Assembly (NCBI RefSeq): GCF_963678975.1 | Contig: NC_089272.1 | Span: 25,857,471-25,921,470 of the forward strand | DNA: 64,000 nt | From: Dysidea avara | Lineage: Eukaryota; Porifera; Demospongiae; Dictyoceratida; Dysideidae | Direction: 5' to 3' | Shown here: positions 9,861-21,425 of the stretch, piece after piece | Position numbering within the stretch: position 1 is the first letter of the stretch | How the letters are laid out: each line of letters starts with the position of its first letter | Notes under the pieces: generated by a model | The model's input: only the letters and a program-made list of their open reading frames with translations | Databases searched by the model: none | Told to the model about the DNA's origin: nothing | Position numbers and translations under genes: made by a program

Positions 9861-11470
9861 GTAAGTTCATCAATTGTAGTGTTAACTTGTATCTATTAAT
9901 TTATCATCATTCAGGACTCCACAAGTAGTGTTGAGTCCCCTAAAGGGTTCGAAACGTGTGGAGGAAGGATGGGTTACGTTAACAAACAACAAAAATAGTA
10001 AGTTCATCAATCGTAGTGTTAACTTGTATCTATTAATTTATCATCATTCAGGACTCCACAAGTGTTGAGTCCCCTAAAGGGTTCGAAACGTGTGGAGGAA
10101 GGATGGGTTACGTTAACAAACAACAAAAATAGTAAGTTCATCAATTGTAGTGATAACTTGTATCTATTAATTTATCACCATTAAGGACTCCACAGGTAGT
10201 GTTGAGTCCCCTAAAGGGTTCGAAACGTGTGGAGGAAGGATGGGTTACGTTAACAAACAACAAAAATAGTAAGTTCATCAATTGTAGTGATAACTTGTAT
10301 CTATTAATTTATCACCATTAAGGACTCCACAAGTAGTGTTGAGTCCCCTAAAGGGTTCGAAACGTGTGGAAGAAGGATGGGTTACGTTAACAAACAACAA
10401 AAATAGTAAGTTCATCAATCGTAGTGTTAACTTGTATCTATTAATTTATCACCATTAAGGACTCCACATGTAGTGTTGAGTCCCCTAAAGGGTTCGAAAC
10501 GTGTGGAGGAAGGATGGGTTACGTTAACAAACAACAAAAATAGTAAGTTCATCAATTGTAGTGATAACTTGTATCTATTAATTTATCACCATTAAGGACT
10601 CTACAGGTAGTGTTGAGTCCCCTAAAGGGTTCGAAACGTGTGGAGGAAGGATGGGTTACGTTAACAAACAACAAAAATAGTAAGTTCATCAATTGTAGTG
10701 TTAACTTGTATCTATTAATTTATCACCATTAAGGACTCCACAAGTAGAGTCCCCTAAAGGGTTCAAAACGTGTGGAGGAAGGATGGGTTACGTTAACAAA
10801 CAACGAAAATAGTAAGTTCATCAATTGTAGTGATAACTTGTATCTATTAATCTATCACCATTAAGGACTCCACAAGTAGTGTTGAGTCCCCTAAAGGGTT
10901 CGAAACGTGTGGAGGAAGGATGGGTTACGTTAACAAACAACAAAAATAGTAAGTTCATCAATCGTAGTGTTAACTTGTATCTATTAATTTATCACCATTA
11001 AGGACTCCACAAGTAGTGTTGAGTCCCCTAAAGGGTTCGAAACGTGTGGAGGAAGGATGGGTTACGTTAACAAACAACAAAAATAGTAAGTTCATCAATC
11101 GTAGTGTTAACTTGTATCTATTAATTTATCATCATTCAGGACTCCACAAGTAGTGTTGAGTCCCCTAAAGGGTTCGAAACGTGTGGAGGAAGGATGGGTT
11201 ACGTTAACAAACAACAAAAATAGTAAGTTCATCAATCGTAGTGTTAACTTGTATCTATTAATTTATCATCATTCAGGACTCCACAAGTAGTGTTGAATCC
11301 CCTAAAGGGTTCGAAACGTGTGGAGGAAGGATGGGTTACGTTAACAAACAACAAAAATAGTAAGTTCATCAATTGTAGTGATAACTTGTATCTATTAATT
11401 TATCACCATTCAGGACTCCACAAGTAGTGTTGAGTCCCCTAAAGGGTTCGAAACGTGTGGAGGAAGGATG
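9861..11470 (+). repeat. Tandem array of ~137-bp units, each with splice donor and acceptor
   Basis: Twelve GTAAGTTCATCAAT starts occur at 9861, 9998, 10132, 10269, 10406, 10543, 10680, 10812, 10949, 11086, 11223 and 11360, giving a period of 137 bp (134 and 132 in two units with small deletions). In every unit the GTAAGT is followed 54 nt later by CAG or AAG before GACTCCACA, then ~83 nt including CCCCTAAAGGGTTCGAAACG. This fits an exon-intron-exon minisatellite. Because 83 is not a multiple of three, chained exons hit stops, so the array is probably non-coding or 3' UTR. CCCT/AGGG and TTCGAA are small palindromes. Confidence 0.93.
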
Positions 11471-12064
11471 TAACAACAGAAATAATGTATTATCTAGAGT
11501 GACTCTGTATTGGTTATCTATCTATTTGTTGTATATTATTGAGCACAAAAGGCAATTGTTGGTATTAAATTTGATAATAGAATTTCACTTAAAGAATGAG
11601 TTTTGTGTAGACGTGATAAAATAGGGGAATATCCCTACGGATAAAAGAGGAATTTTCTAACATCACTTGATCTATTATATCACCTAGAGTGACGTAGCGT
11701 CCGTGTCACTTCCTCGGTCACTTCTCTGACAAAGACTTTTGCTATATATAATTATTTGTTTGGCTGGTGTAATATGTGCCACAGGCTGGCGAAGCGCTAC
11801 CTGTATAGTGCGAATCGAAGCGCAAGCGTATTAGGTGAAGCGCAATTATAATTAGCTAATGTCTTCCCGCACTCATACACCAAAAGTTTCTGCTTAGGCC
11901 GCCAAAGATAGAAACTTCCATTGGCTAATATAACCAGGCTAATACACTTTGCGATAAACTTTTGACACTGTTAGCGTCGAGTGTAGCTGGACTGGCTTTA
12001 TTACCTGGTAATACATGTAGCTATGGGATAGCGCATTTAGTATTGTTCTAATGTCGTTTTAGAA
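11471..12064 (+). promoter_or_regulatory. Element end and probable promoter of the RGG gene
   Basis: The array stops at ~11470. A small inverted repeat AGGG...CCCT at ~11622-11636 could be the Helitron 3' hairpin, but no clear CTRR end was found. From ~11690 base composition becomes less AT-rich, with GAAGCGC repeated three times (11788-11850), an inverted CCAAT (ATTGG) near 11920, and a T-rich ...GTTTTAG just before the ATG at 12065. I infer a promoter/5' UTR here. Confidence 0.35.
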
Positions 12065-13273
12065 ATGACTGAATCTGGAGAAGAACTTCTAGATATGGAA
12101 GTTTCACTGCCTACCACCAACAGCCATGAACCAAGGACATATGGGCCACACACCCCTCTGCTGGAAGCGTCTTCCGGGGCCTCCAACGCAACACAGCCCC
12201 CTACTCCACCACCCAACAAAAAGAAACTGCCACCCACTCCTCCACAGCAACCAAGGCCACCTACCCCTCCGCAAGCAAGACCTTTCACTCCTCAACCGCA
12301 ACATGGGTTAATGAGGCCCCTTACCGCCCCACCACAACAACTTCAAAGTTGGAGGGGCACAGGACATCAAAATTGGAGGGGCACAGGACATCAAAATTTG
12401 AGGGGCACAGGACATCAAAATTTGAGGGGCACAGGACAATCTCCTCAGCAAAGACGGCGTCAAAGAAGTGGGAGAGGTAGAGGTGGCTTCAGAGGAAGAG
12501 GACGTGGCTACAGAGGTGGCTTCAGAGGAAGAGGACGTGGCTACAGAGGTGGTAATAGGTATGATATTACAAAATTGAGCCAGATAAAAATAATTTTATC
12601 TACAGGGGAGGGAGATATAACCCTAATCGCCCCAGTGCAAGAGGCCACCATGACAATCATGAAAGGTTAGTGCATAAACAGTTTAAATGTTAGTGACATG
12701 TGCCTCTTTTACAGGCACACATCTACTATTATTTATTGCAACAATTGCAACTATTATTAGCCAATAACATTATGACATCATCTACTATATACTATTAAAC
12801 TTATTGTTAAAAGAAAATATTACAGAACATACTGTACATGATCTTAAGGGATGCGATTACATGTGCATGATGCATTTTGTTCTCATCATGTGTTCTTTAG
12901 ACAATAGCACATCAGTTGATCACTTTGTCAAGATTCGCTCCCCGTACCTACACATAAAAACATAAGTATCAACATAATTCTATTCCACACCTATAAAACA
13001 TTGCATAATAATGGTAGGAACTACACCAGGACAACAATGGGTTCATATGGTGTACAATGTATGTCCTTACACACATGAACAGTTTTGTTCCCACAATTAC
13101 ACAAGAAGTGAGACAGGTAATTTGGTCAGATTTCTAATAAACTAATGTTGATTTATTATCTTAAAACAGCACTGGCTGTGACAAAGCTGAATTTACTCAA
13201 GGCCAGCAAAGAAAAGGCGACCAACAGATTAGACCAGGTCTCAACATACGATTGGGGTCAATTGATACTATAA
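12065..13273 (+). CDS. Proline-rich RGG-box protein, two exons (12065-12665, 13170-13273), unrecognised
   Basis: Exon 1 encodes 200 codons: acidic start (MTESGEELLDMEVS), a Thr/Pro-rich segment with PPTPP repeats (~45-80), four 8-residue (W/L)RGTGHQN repeats (96-127), then an Arg/Gly-rich box with FRGRGRGYRGG twice (~140-165). The donor G|GTTAGT at 12665/12666 is phase 1. An acceptor at 13169 joins in frame to a lysine-rich, 33-codon tail (ALAVTKLNLLKASKEKAT...) ending with TAA at 13271. RGG boxes usually bind RNA and are arginine-methylated; a nuclear or granule RNA-binding role is inference. A nearer acceptor (CTTTTACAG, ~12714) would give a short hydrophobic tail instead. An upstream 5'-UTR exon is possible. 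I do not recognise the family. Confidence 0.65.
12350..12445 (+). repeat. 24-bp coding repeat x4 in the RGG gene
   Basis: Four in-frame units of GGAGGGGCACAGGACATCAA type encode (W/L)RGTGHQN. The last unit diverges to RGTGQSP. Near identity suggests recent slippage. Confidence 0.9.
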
Positions 13274-13770
13274 AAGTTCACCATGATAAAGTCATCAACC
13301 AGGAGTATTTATCACGATGAACAATATCACTATATTTGTTGATACAACATAACTATGCACGTACATACAAGTATTATCATGGTTGCATTGTTGTAAGTTT
13401 TAGTTCCGCCTCAGTTTTCATTGCATCATTCTAACACCTCTGCCTCAGGCATTTAATAATTCCAATATGCTACTGTGGAGCATCTTACTGTCTTAGGAAA
13501 TGGTCTGCACCAGAAGCAGAGAAAAGGAGGTTGTAGCTATGCCCCTCGCCATGGTGTGGGTAACCGCAAGTCTCTTAGTGATAAGAGACTCAACCATGAG
13601 TTTATTTGTGAATAATTAAATGGCATTTTAATCAGACTTCAAAGAATTGCTTACATACCATTTTCTAAGCACAATAATGGAAGCCAACCATTCCCCAAGG
13701 AGTAGCATAGGTGCAAGAGACCATGACTATACGTAATAATAATTATTTTGTCAGTGGATTCATGTCTGCA
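13274..13770. other. Non-coding, downstream of the RGG gene
   Basis: I see no ORF of interest and no repeat with definable ends. Confidence 0.4.
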
Positions 13771-14180
13771 TGCAAGGGGCAGAAACTACCAATAACAATC
13801 CACAACTGAGATATTTGTGGATTATTGGTGACAAATTTCTGACTCCTGGGGACAACTTCCTAGTTGCAAATCCTCTACTAAAACCCTAAAAACAATTGAC
13901 TATCCCTGGGGTTTGTTACTCGGAGCTAGTAGGTGGGGATTTGTAATTTTCAGAAGTGAAAATCCCGGCCTTCCCCCCATCTCAGCCCGTATCTGTGGTA
14001 GTCGGAGATTACATTGATAGGTCCATTAAACAAACAATATTGTATGGCTATTTGTGCTGCAAATGCCCCTACCCTGGGGATAAGTAACAGTATGAAGGCC
14101 TCTACTAATCCTCACCCACTGTCTGACCTGAGGTAGGTAGGTGGGGCGTGACACTGACAGTCAAATAGTGCAAATTTCTA
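13771..14180. repeat. Diverged MITE-like sequence related to 24953-25272
   Basis: Contains GTGGGGATTTG followed by a short inverted A/T stem and ACATTGATAGGTCCATTA, all features of the Harbinger-like MITE at 24953-25272. Ends are not definable, so this is probably an old, rearranged copy or two overlapping copies. Confidence 0.4.
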
Positions 14181-14698
14181 ATTAATGCACCCTAAACATG
14201 AGGTTTTTGCAATGTTTTTGTATAAATCGTCCAAGAACTGTTAAACATTATTCACTCACAAATCGGGAGAATAGGTAGGGGTGTCTATAAACTTCATCAT
14301 CCTAAACTCTACAATGAAATTGGGGAGACCCGAGAGACCGGGCTTGTGAATTGAGAAACGTAAATGAACAGTGTTACAAAGGCTTACTTGTTACGAAGTC
14401 GAAGGGATGAACACCAGAGTTCAATTCCTTTCTGTGATCTTGGCTTGAACCTACGTCCTCTGCTCAAACATTCTTCTATGAACGCGAACGTTGACTACGC
14501 GAATAATTAAACCATAAATGTCTTTAATTTCAATTGTGGGTTTTGCCACGTTATTTGTTAATTAACAAAACCCGCTGGGGACAAAACTCTGATGTAGAGA
14601 AACAAAAAAGTGTTAATTAAAACGCTAGTGTACAAAACATATGATTACTAGTGACTAGTAATGAAGTAATCTGGTTTGCAATTAGCTAGCAGTGGCTA
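14181..14698. other. Non-coding; small palindrome
   Basis: GGGTTTTG (~14537) pairs with CAAAACCC (~14566) across a TTAATTAA-containing loop. Nothing else is evident. Confidence 0.35.
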
Positions 14699-14884
14699 TC
14701 AGACGTGACTGCAGCTGCTCCGATCGAGTCTCAGTACAGTTTTCAAGCCAGTGTTGGCCAGTTTAGCTATATTTAGTTCCATTAACATGTCAGTTATAGC
14801 CATGCAGTGCTTATGAGCTACTGGTTTCACTGTCCCTAGTAATGATATCGTCTCCAGAGTCTGTTCAATACCAAACGTGAACAT
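14699..14884 (-). CDS. Possible exon of an unknown gene (61 codons)
   Basis: A minus-strand ORF reading MFTFGIEQTLETISLLGT... to ...KTVLRLDRSSCSHV has balanced composition and hydrophobic/charged alternation, better than chance ORFs nearby. No domain is recognised and flanking exons are not certain. It may be a chance ORF. Confidence 0.2.
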   Translation of the reverse strand: MFTFGIEQTLETISLLGTVKPVAHKHCMAITDMLMELNIAKLANTGLKTVLRLDRSSCSHV

Positions 14885-16820
14885 GATGTTGTAGCTACTG
14901 ATGCCCGTTATGTACTAAAGCAATGTGCGAGGCAATATGGTAAAGTCCGCTTCCAATGCAAATTCACTGTAAAGGCATGATAAAGCTTTCTTGTCTTGAT
15001 ACTTAACTGTTGGAGCTCTTGCAGTGTAAATTTTCCATCTGCAAAGTACAACATTGTGTGATAGATCCAAAAGGTTATCTAGGTAGAGTCATCAGTGATG
15101 AAAATAATTTCATTTCACAGTAGCTATATAGTTCACAGCCCACACAGCCCAGTAGACATAATGTTCGCTGTATAAACGAACGTACAATCAAATACAACAA
15201 AATTACAGTCTTAAAAGACTTACTCAGCATGACTTAGCTAACTTAGTGACTAACAATGATAGAGTAGCTATATTCTATTTATTTTTTTGCCAATATTTGT
15301 ATGTTCTGTTAGAGTACTGTAAATCCATCAAACTTGTATTGTAATGAAGCACGGACCAGCTGTCCAGGTATTTAGTAATTCTGTGAAGTCCTTTAACTGC
15401 TGGAAATGTATATCAAAAAGTACTTTAAAGAATTATGATTGTCCTACTATCCACATCCTCCAGTTTTCACTTCTGTAAATAAATTAATAATGTAAAGTGA
15501 CCACAACGGACATTAAATATGTTACAAGTTACAAAACTTACATATAGTACAAAGGTTACAGACATCACGTACGTTACAAATATACAATACATGCCTTAAT
15601 TGTTACAAATATATTACATACATTATACCAAGAGTTCATAATAATTATATAGTAGTAGATAGAGTATCCAACACTGCAATAGCCCTTCAAAACATACTGC
15701 ATTATGAAATTACATCAGTATTACATCATATCTGAATGCTCTAGGATATTTTCAGTAAATTTCAGCATAAGGATTCGACATGAAAGGTGATAGGTGTTGA
15801 TACGCATTGCATGATATATCTAAGGGAAACCTGTAATTGTACTTCAAATGTTATAGGCAAAGATAAGACCTTTGAGGCAGTTAACATGTTGTGGTGATAA
15901 TAAACTATTAGATATAACAATAACGCAGTGTGTTTTGAAGGGTTATTGCAGTATTGGATACTCTCCTGACTACTATGAACTCTTGATTATATACATGTTA
16001 CATAATGACATTGGAAATATAATGACATTAGAATCCTATCAATTGGAACTAGCCTATATGACACAGAAACCTTTTTTGTGGTGTAAAGAACGATGCAATC
16101 ATCTGTTCGGAGTTAATGGCCACACAGAACTGAATATTTGACCACAACTTATACAATTACTTCCTAATTGCACCCAAATCTGTGTAATTACTTTTAAGTA
16201 TTAAGTGCAGGTCATTTACCAATAAGCTGGGGTGGAGGCAGGGGCAGTCCATCCGCTGGCACAAGAAAATATTGGCAGTAAATAAAACGGTGACTGCATG
16301 TTCTTAACTGACTGCTCTATTACAGTATTTTGATCTTTTATGAACTGGAAAGTTGAAGGAACAGAGAAGGTATAGGGGGAATGCTACCCCCTTGGTTTAC
16401 ATTTACATTTACTTACACTGCAGTCTGTGGTTGTATTATAGGTACTATTTTTGTTGTAATAATTGGTTGTGTTTGATCCAAGGTCAATATTTGAATTTTC
16501 TATTAAGGAACTGTAGCTAAACCATTTAAACTTCCAGGTGACTTGAGCATGTTATGCAAGAAGGTTTACATTTCAGCATTAATATATCCTACTATATCAC
16601 TTCACAAAAACGTAATCAATTATGATTATAGACAGTAGATACAGTGATTGTTTTATTAGAGATTCATGTGTTATAATAAAACCAGTTGCCCAAACATGTG
16701 CCAAAATGAAAAACAAGAAACTAACAAAACAAAAAAACCAGTCCGGTCCACCAGCCCAGTCCAGTGATTGTATACAACCATACTGTACAATTCTATTTTT
16801 CTATAGTTGTATATATTCCA
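14885..16820. other. Long non-coding stretch
   Basis: AT-rich with no recognisable gene. An 89-codon ORF at 15872-16141 has no features to support it. A weak copy of the CTCTATTA-type motif (GACTGCTCTATTACAGTATT) is at ~16310. Confidence 0.4.
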
Positions 16821-17067
16821 TATATGTGACTGGATTTGCAAAAAGGGGTCTTCCACACACATCCAATTTAGTAACTTTGACGACTCGTAACTTCAGATTG
16901 AAAAAGGCTACTGACTTGAAATTTGGTCAGTTGTGAGTACTAACATACCTTAGTGGATGGAAAAAATTCAGGTTAATATGCTTTTTTTCCCACTCAGTTA
17001 TGGTCTTCAGATTTCATGGAATTGGATGTGTGTGGAAGACCCCTTTTCACAAATCCGGTCACATATA
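16821..17067. mobile_element. MITE with ~45-bp terminal inverted repeats (TGTGACCGGATTTG family)
   Basis: The left end TATATGTGACTGGATTTG continues through CAAAAAGGGGTCTTCCACAC; the right end is its near-perfect inverse. Ends extend into TATA, consistent with a TA target site as in Tc1/mariner relatives. Degraded relatives lie at ~39045-39260, ~44555-44755, ~53244-53290 and ~60480-60510. Confidence 0.85.
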
Positions 17068-20000
17068 GTCATTGAACCTTTAGGGTAGTATACTAGACAT
17101 TCAGATATATAACTCACTATTGTAGGATAAATTCATTGCATTAAATATTTAAGACTTAGATTTTATTTTAACCTGCACTTTGAAAAGTGAAAATTGTCTC
17201 AAGAAAATTAGGCATAACCTTGAGACATCCCAAGCATAATGGTCTCATGCAATAAAGAAACCTATTAATTTTGTAGTTTATTTTTATCTATTATAGTCTA
17301 TAGGTGTTAATCTACTCATATGAAGTTCCCACCATGGTATGGCATCATGTAAGCCATTAACTTTATTATTCAGCTTTAAGCCTGTCTTTGTGATGATTGT
17401 GGATATCGCCAATCCTTTACTAGGTCTTGTATAGAATCGTCACAGGTATCTTGTACAAATCTGGCCTCTAGTCTGGCTCATGACACATTTCCCACCCTCT
17501 ATCCTATAACCAAAAGCTGATCAATGCTAGTGAAAAACATATGCACATTTGTCTCTACTGTAACATTGTGATCTTCCATCAATGTTAATAACTTTTACCT
17601 TGTGCTGCCATACATACAGTATACAGTATATCATAATTGTATAGCCACACTTCTCATATGAATATTACACTTATGCGTATACCATTAACATACACACATT
17701 ATTATAATACTATATGTAATGTTTTTGGTGTGGTGTACCACATAGTATTAAATGGAACTATAGGGACAATCATAGTTGCTTCATGATTGGTGCTAAGAAA
17801 AGCTGGAGTGTTTACGTATAAAATTTTGACCTATAATGTGTAGTGATCACACAATTTATTAACAAAAATGACCAGGCAGAGAAGCGGAATGTACGTATAT
17901 TAACATTTCATGGCCTAATAGGCAAAAGTACATGCATGTATAGTGAATGATGCTACACTGTAACTCACTGTAGTTAAGCCCTTAATTACTTGTGAAGTAC
18001 ATGTTACAGAATACTGATAAAAGCCAACAGTAGTAATACAACAGCTAATAGCTCTGATACAGTAAAGCAGGTAATTTTTCCAAGTGACTGTTGAATGTAT
18101 AAAAGATATTGTTAAACTTTGTAATTTATATACACATTGTATTTTATTGACAGGTAATTACACAACCTTATAAGGTATTATTATCTATTCAGGAAGTATG
18201 AAATTAATAACAAAACTTGTAGACTGTGACAAGAATAAATAAATAAAAGATAATTGAGAATAGATTAAATTTTTGAGCTCTGCTTGCAGCATATTAAAAT
18301 ACTGTAAAGGAATAATAGTTTGGTGCCCACAAGATTACAAGAATCAGTTTAAAATGGCAGCTAAATGCATTAAATTGAACTTGAAAATATTTTTGCGACT
18401 ACAGAGTGTGCTTTGTATAAGAATGTGATAATTATATTCATGTAATTTTTGGAAATAATAGGTAGCTACTACACACAAATCATATTATTAGCTATGTTTT
18501 ACTATAATCAGGTGGAATGGTGAAGTAAAGTATAATAAGTTAATAATATGTTAACATAACATACTGTAGCAATTAGATAAAAGAATAGAAGAAGACGCTA
18601 AGATTTTTATTCGTAGCTGAAAACATTTTATAACATAAGTGGTCTGAACTGCCATTATTAACAAAAGGTAATTGGTATTTCTGATGAGCATAATATGTGA
18701 ATTTTAGTACTGCACAAAAGTACAATGCTCAATATATTTTGCAAGCATAATTGTGATAGTCTAGTTAGGTGACCTCACCTTTTTCACTACTTTTTATTTC
18801 TTTGATCCTAATTAAACTTAAAATTACTAATTTCATTATGCTTGTTTAAATAAGTTTCAAATAACTTCGTGGTGACTATATACAAGCCATATTTTACAAT
18901 TAGTTACATGCTTTCTAAGGCAGTCTGTCCTGCTTCCTCATTCACACAAATTATAAAGGCCTAGTGCCTGTCCATTTCTTGCCTGCCACTGCTCTGCATC
19001 AACTATATCAATGCACCTGACTGCATCATCTGCAGTATATGTGACAGCTATACAAAGGTAGCAATAGCACATGTACAGTTCATTACAGTTGTGCATCAAT
19101 TACAGTAGATGTAACAGCTACATAGAGAACACGGTTGATTACAGTGGTGCATCAGTTATTACACTTGACTGAATGATGTGACAGCTACATTGGCAACTGC
19201 CTCTAAGGCAGTCAATGGTTACATTGGTAGTAAATATCAGATACAGTCAGCTATGGTACAAGTACGGGACTGCATCAACCTTCCAACTACTGTATGTCTG
19301 GCACATATATTCACAGCCCAGGGACACAACAGTGTTACAATTATAATAACTGCACATGATTGCATCATTGGCTTCAAATTTAACAGGCACTTGTAGCACA
19401 GTGCAATCTGTCACATGCCAACAATATCAATAATAGCATATGCCAATAACAGTATGTTATTGCTTGCAATTGTGTGATAATTAACCAACACATACGATAG
19501 CTATTAATTTTGTGATGACAACCATGCCAGCTACATTGCAACACCAGCATGTTGAAGTCACATGTAGAGAAGGCTAAACACAGACGTCTATATATATGAT
19601 GTGTAGAGAAGTCATATTGCTCAGGACTTGGTTAGCATGCAGATTAGTAACACATGGACAGTTCAGACTGGGCTGTACTTGTTGCCTTACTGCTAGTCAA
19701 TATATATATACCAATTCAGTGACAGGATAGCAATCTTGGATGCAAATAATTAAGTTGGTGGCAGTCAAGAACAGCCTTAACCATCTGGATATACAGGAAC
19801 ACATCAGATGTGCCAAGAGTGACTGCACCCTACTAGCAAGTAAGCCAATATTATACTCACTATGACTGCACCATAAGCAGCTGATTGTCCGGTAGTATAG
19901 TGCAGTGGCACATCAGCTAAGTTATCACTTCACTATACATGACTGTAATATACATTGCTGATATCCAACAGGCACTTACAGGCCATATACGTAGCCTCTG

Positions 20001-20196
20001 AAATGTCTTATTTGCTTTTGCTCCTCAGTACTGCAACTACAGACTGCACATCAGCAGTCGTGGTTACATACAGCTATAGTTTAGCAAACTATACCAGTAC
20101 AGATATTGGTCAACTTATGCTGACCACTGCACATATGAAATATACAGTATTATATCAAGTCAGGACTGTGACCATAAATCTTGAATCTACCAGACA
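17068..20196. other. Long non-coding stretch
   Basis: AT-rich sequence with no supported gene, including many short ACAGCTAC-like motifs at 18990-19240 that do not form a clean array. I see no intact element. Confidence 0.45.
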
Positions 20197-20526
20197 CAGG
20201 GGCATACGCAGGAATTTTGCAAAGGGGTTTCCACTACAGCTAAGTGACTACTGTTATATTAGAGTAGTTTATATTGCCTGACTGCTTTATTAGAGTATCT
20301 CGATCTTTTCACCAGGATCATAATTCAGAACAATGCTATAATATAAGTGTTGCTATCATGTGAGAAACTATTATCTAACTAAGATAAAAGTTTACAATGT
20401 GTCCTGTTCCATGACAGATTTCAGATTCTGGAAACCTGAAGTTTCAAATTCTTAATGTTTCAAGTACTGAGTAAAATCCAAATGGGTTTCCTGAAACCCC
20501 TGGAAACCCCCCTCCGTACGCCCCTG
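20197..20526 (-). mobile_element. 330-bp MITE, copy 1 of 3 (CAGGGG ends, 5-bp TSD)
   Basis: Starts CAGGGGCATACGCAGG and ends CCGTACGCCCCTG, flanked by a perfect AGACA duplication. Orientation is inverted relative to copies at 58036-58335 and 63246-63564. Internally it carries the CTTTATTAGAGTATCTCGAT motif. The CAGGGG ends suggest hAT, but the 5-bp TSD is shorter than the usual 8. Confidence 0.9.
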
Positions 20527-21216
20527 AGACATATATACTGTATGTGTCACGTCTAGTAAAGTATTGGGGTCGGAAGGCCTCACAACTGGCTGCATGCTAC
20601 ACAAGACATGGTACTGTCACAAAAGTAGTAGACCTACTCAAGGTTTTTTTGATTATGCGCGCCTATGCTGGCCAGTAATTATAATGGCAGTATCAACAAC
20701 CACTCAATTAACAACTGTCTTCCAGTCCGGCCAGGAATATTACTTCTGCAACCATTATGTAGGATATTCTTGATCCTTTCCACTACCCTTGGTGTTGCAT
20801 ACTTAGCATATATAAGTTTTGGAGAATCTGCGGATGCCGGTAGCCACATGTATTAAAACTGAGTAGCTATAGCTAAACGTTTTCTGCAAACAGCCCAACC
20901 TTTCAGTGGCCAGCCTTCTTGACTAGCAACATCCTAATCTCGGTCCTAATACTTTTCTACTTGGTAATTCGTGAGTGACCATCTATGGTTCACCGTTCTT
21001 GAACATTATAACGGGTTTCCTGATGGAGGGGCCTTTACATAATATGTGACTCCCATAATTAAATTCATGGAAAGTGCAAGAATCACGTGATTATTAAAGC
21101 AGTCTAGATTCATAGTCTATTTCACTGTTTGTTATTTGGCCCTTCTCATAGCCCGGAAAAGTCAATTTGGTGAGTGTCACGTCATGACTGTCACAGTGGT
21201 TCAGTGAACCGCCGGA
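20527..21216. other. Non-coding
   Basis: No supported gene or element ends. Confidence 0.4.
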
Positions 21217-21425
21217 CTTTCGGTTCAGTATAACCACTTCCTATTATTTTTACGGCAGTCCCCTAAAGTCGAATGCTCGGGGCAACTACTGGGCGCATCC
21301 CCTAAAGTCGAATGCTCTGGGAAACTACTGGGTACGTCCCCTAAAGTCGAATGCTCGGGGAAACTACTATAGACGCGAAAATACAAACCTTTAGGTTCAG
21401 TAACTACTTTCTATTTTTATTGCGG
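21217..21425 (+). repeat. Dispersed repeat with a 39-bp tandem core (x3)
   Basis: TCCCCTAAAGTCGAATGCTC recurs at 21259, 21298 and 21337 (39-bp period), bounded on both sides by GGTTCAGTA...CTATTTTTA sequences. A reverse-complement copy with two core units lies at ~29445-29570. Confidence 0.85.

Noticed and set aside
9861..11470. CRISPR-like array
   Set aside because: Units are 132-137 bp and nearly identical throughout, with no short repeat/variable spacer pattern, and the context is eukaryotic.
11427..11624. 65-codon ORF at the array end
   Set aside because: It begins inside the last array unit and runs into AT-rich sequence with no supporting feature.
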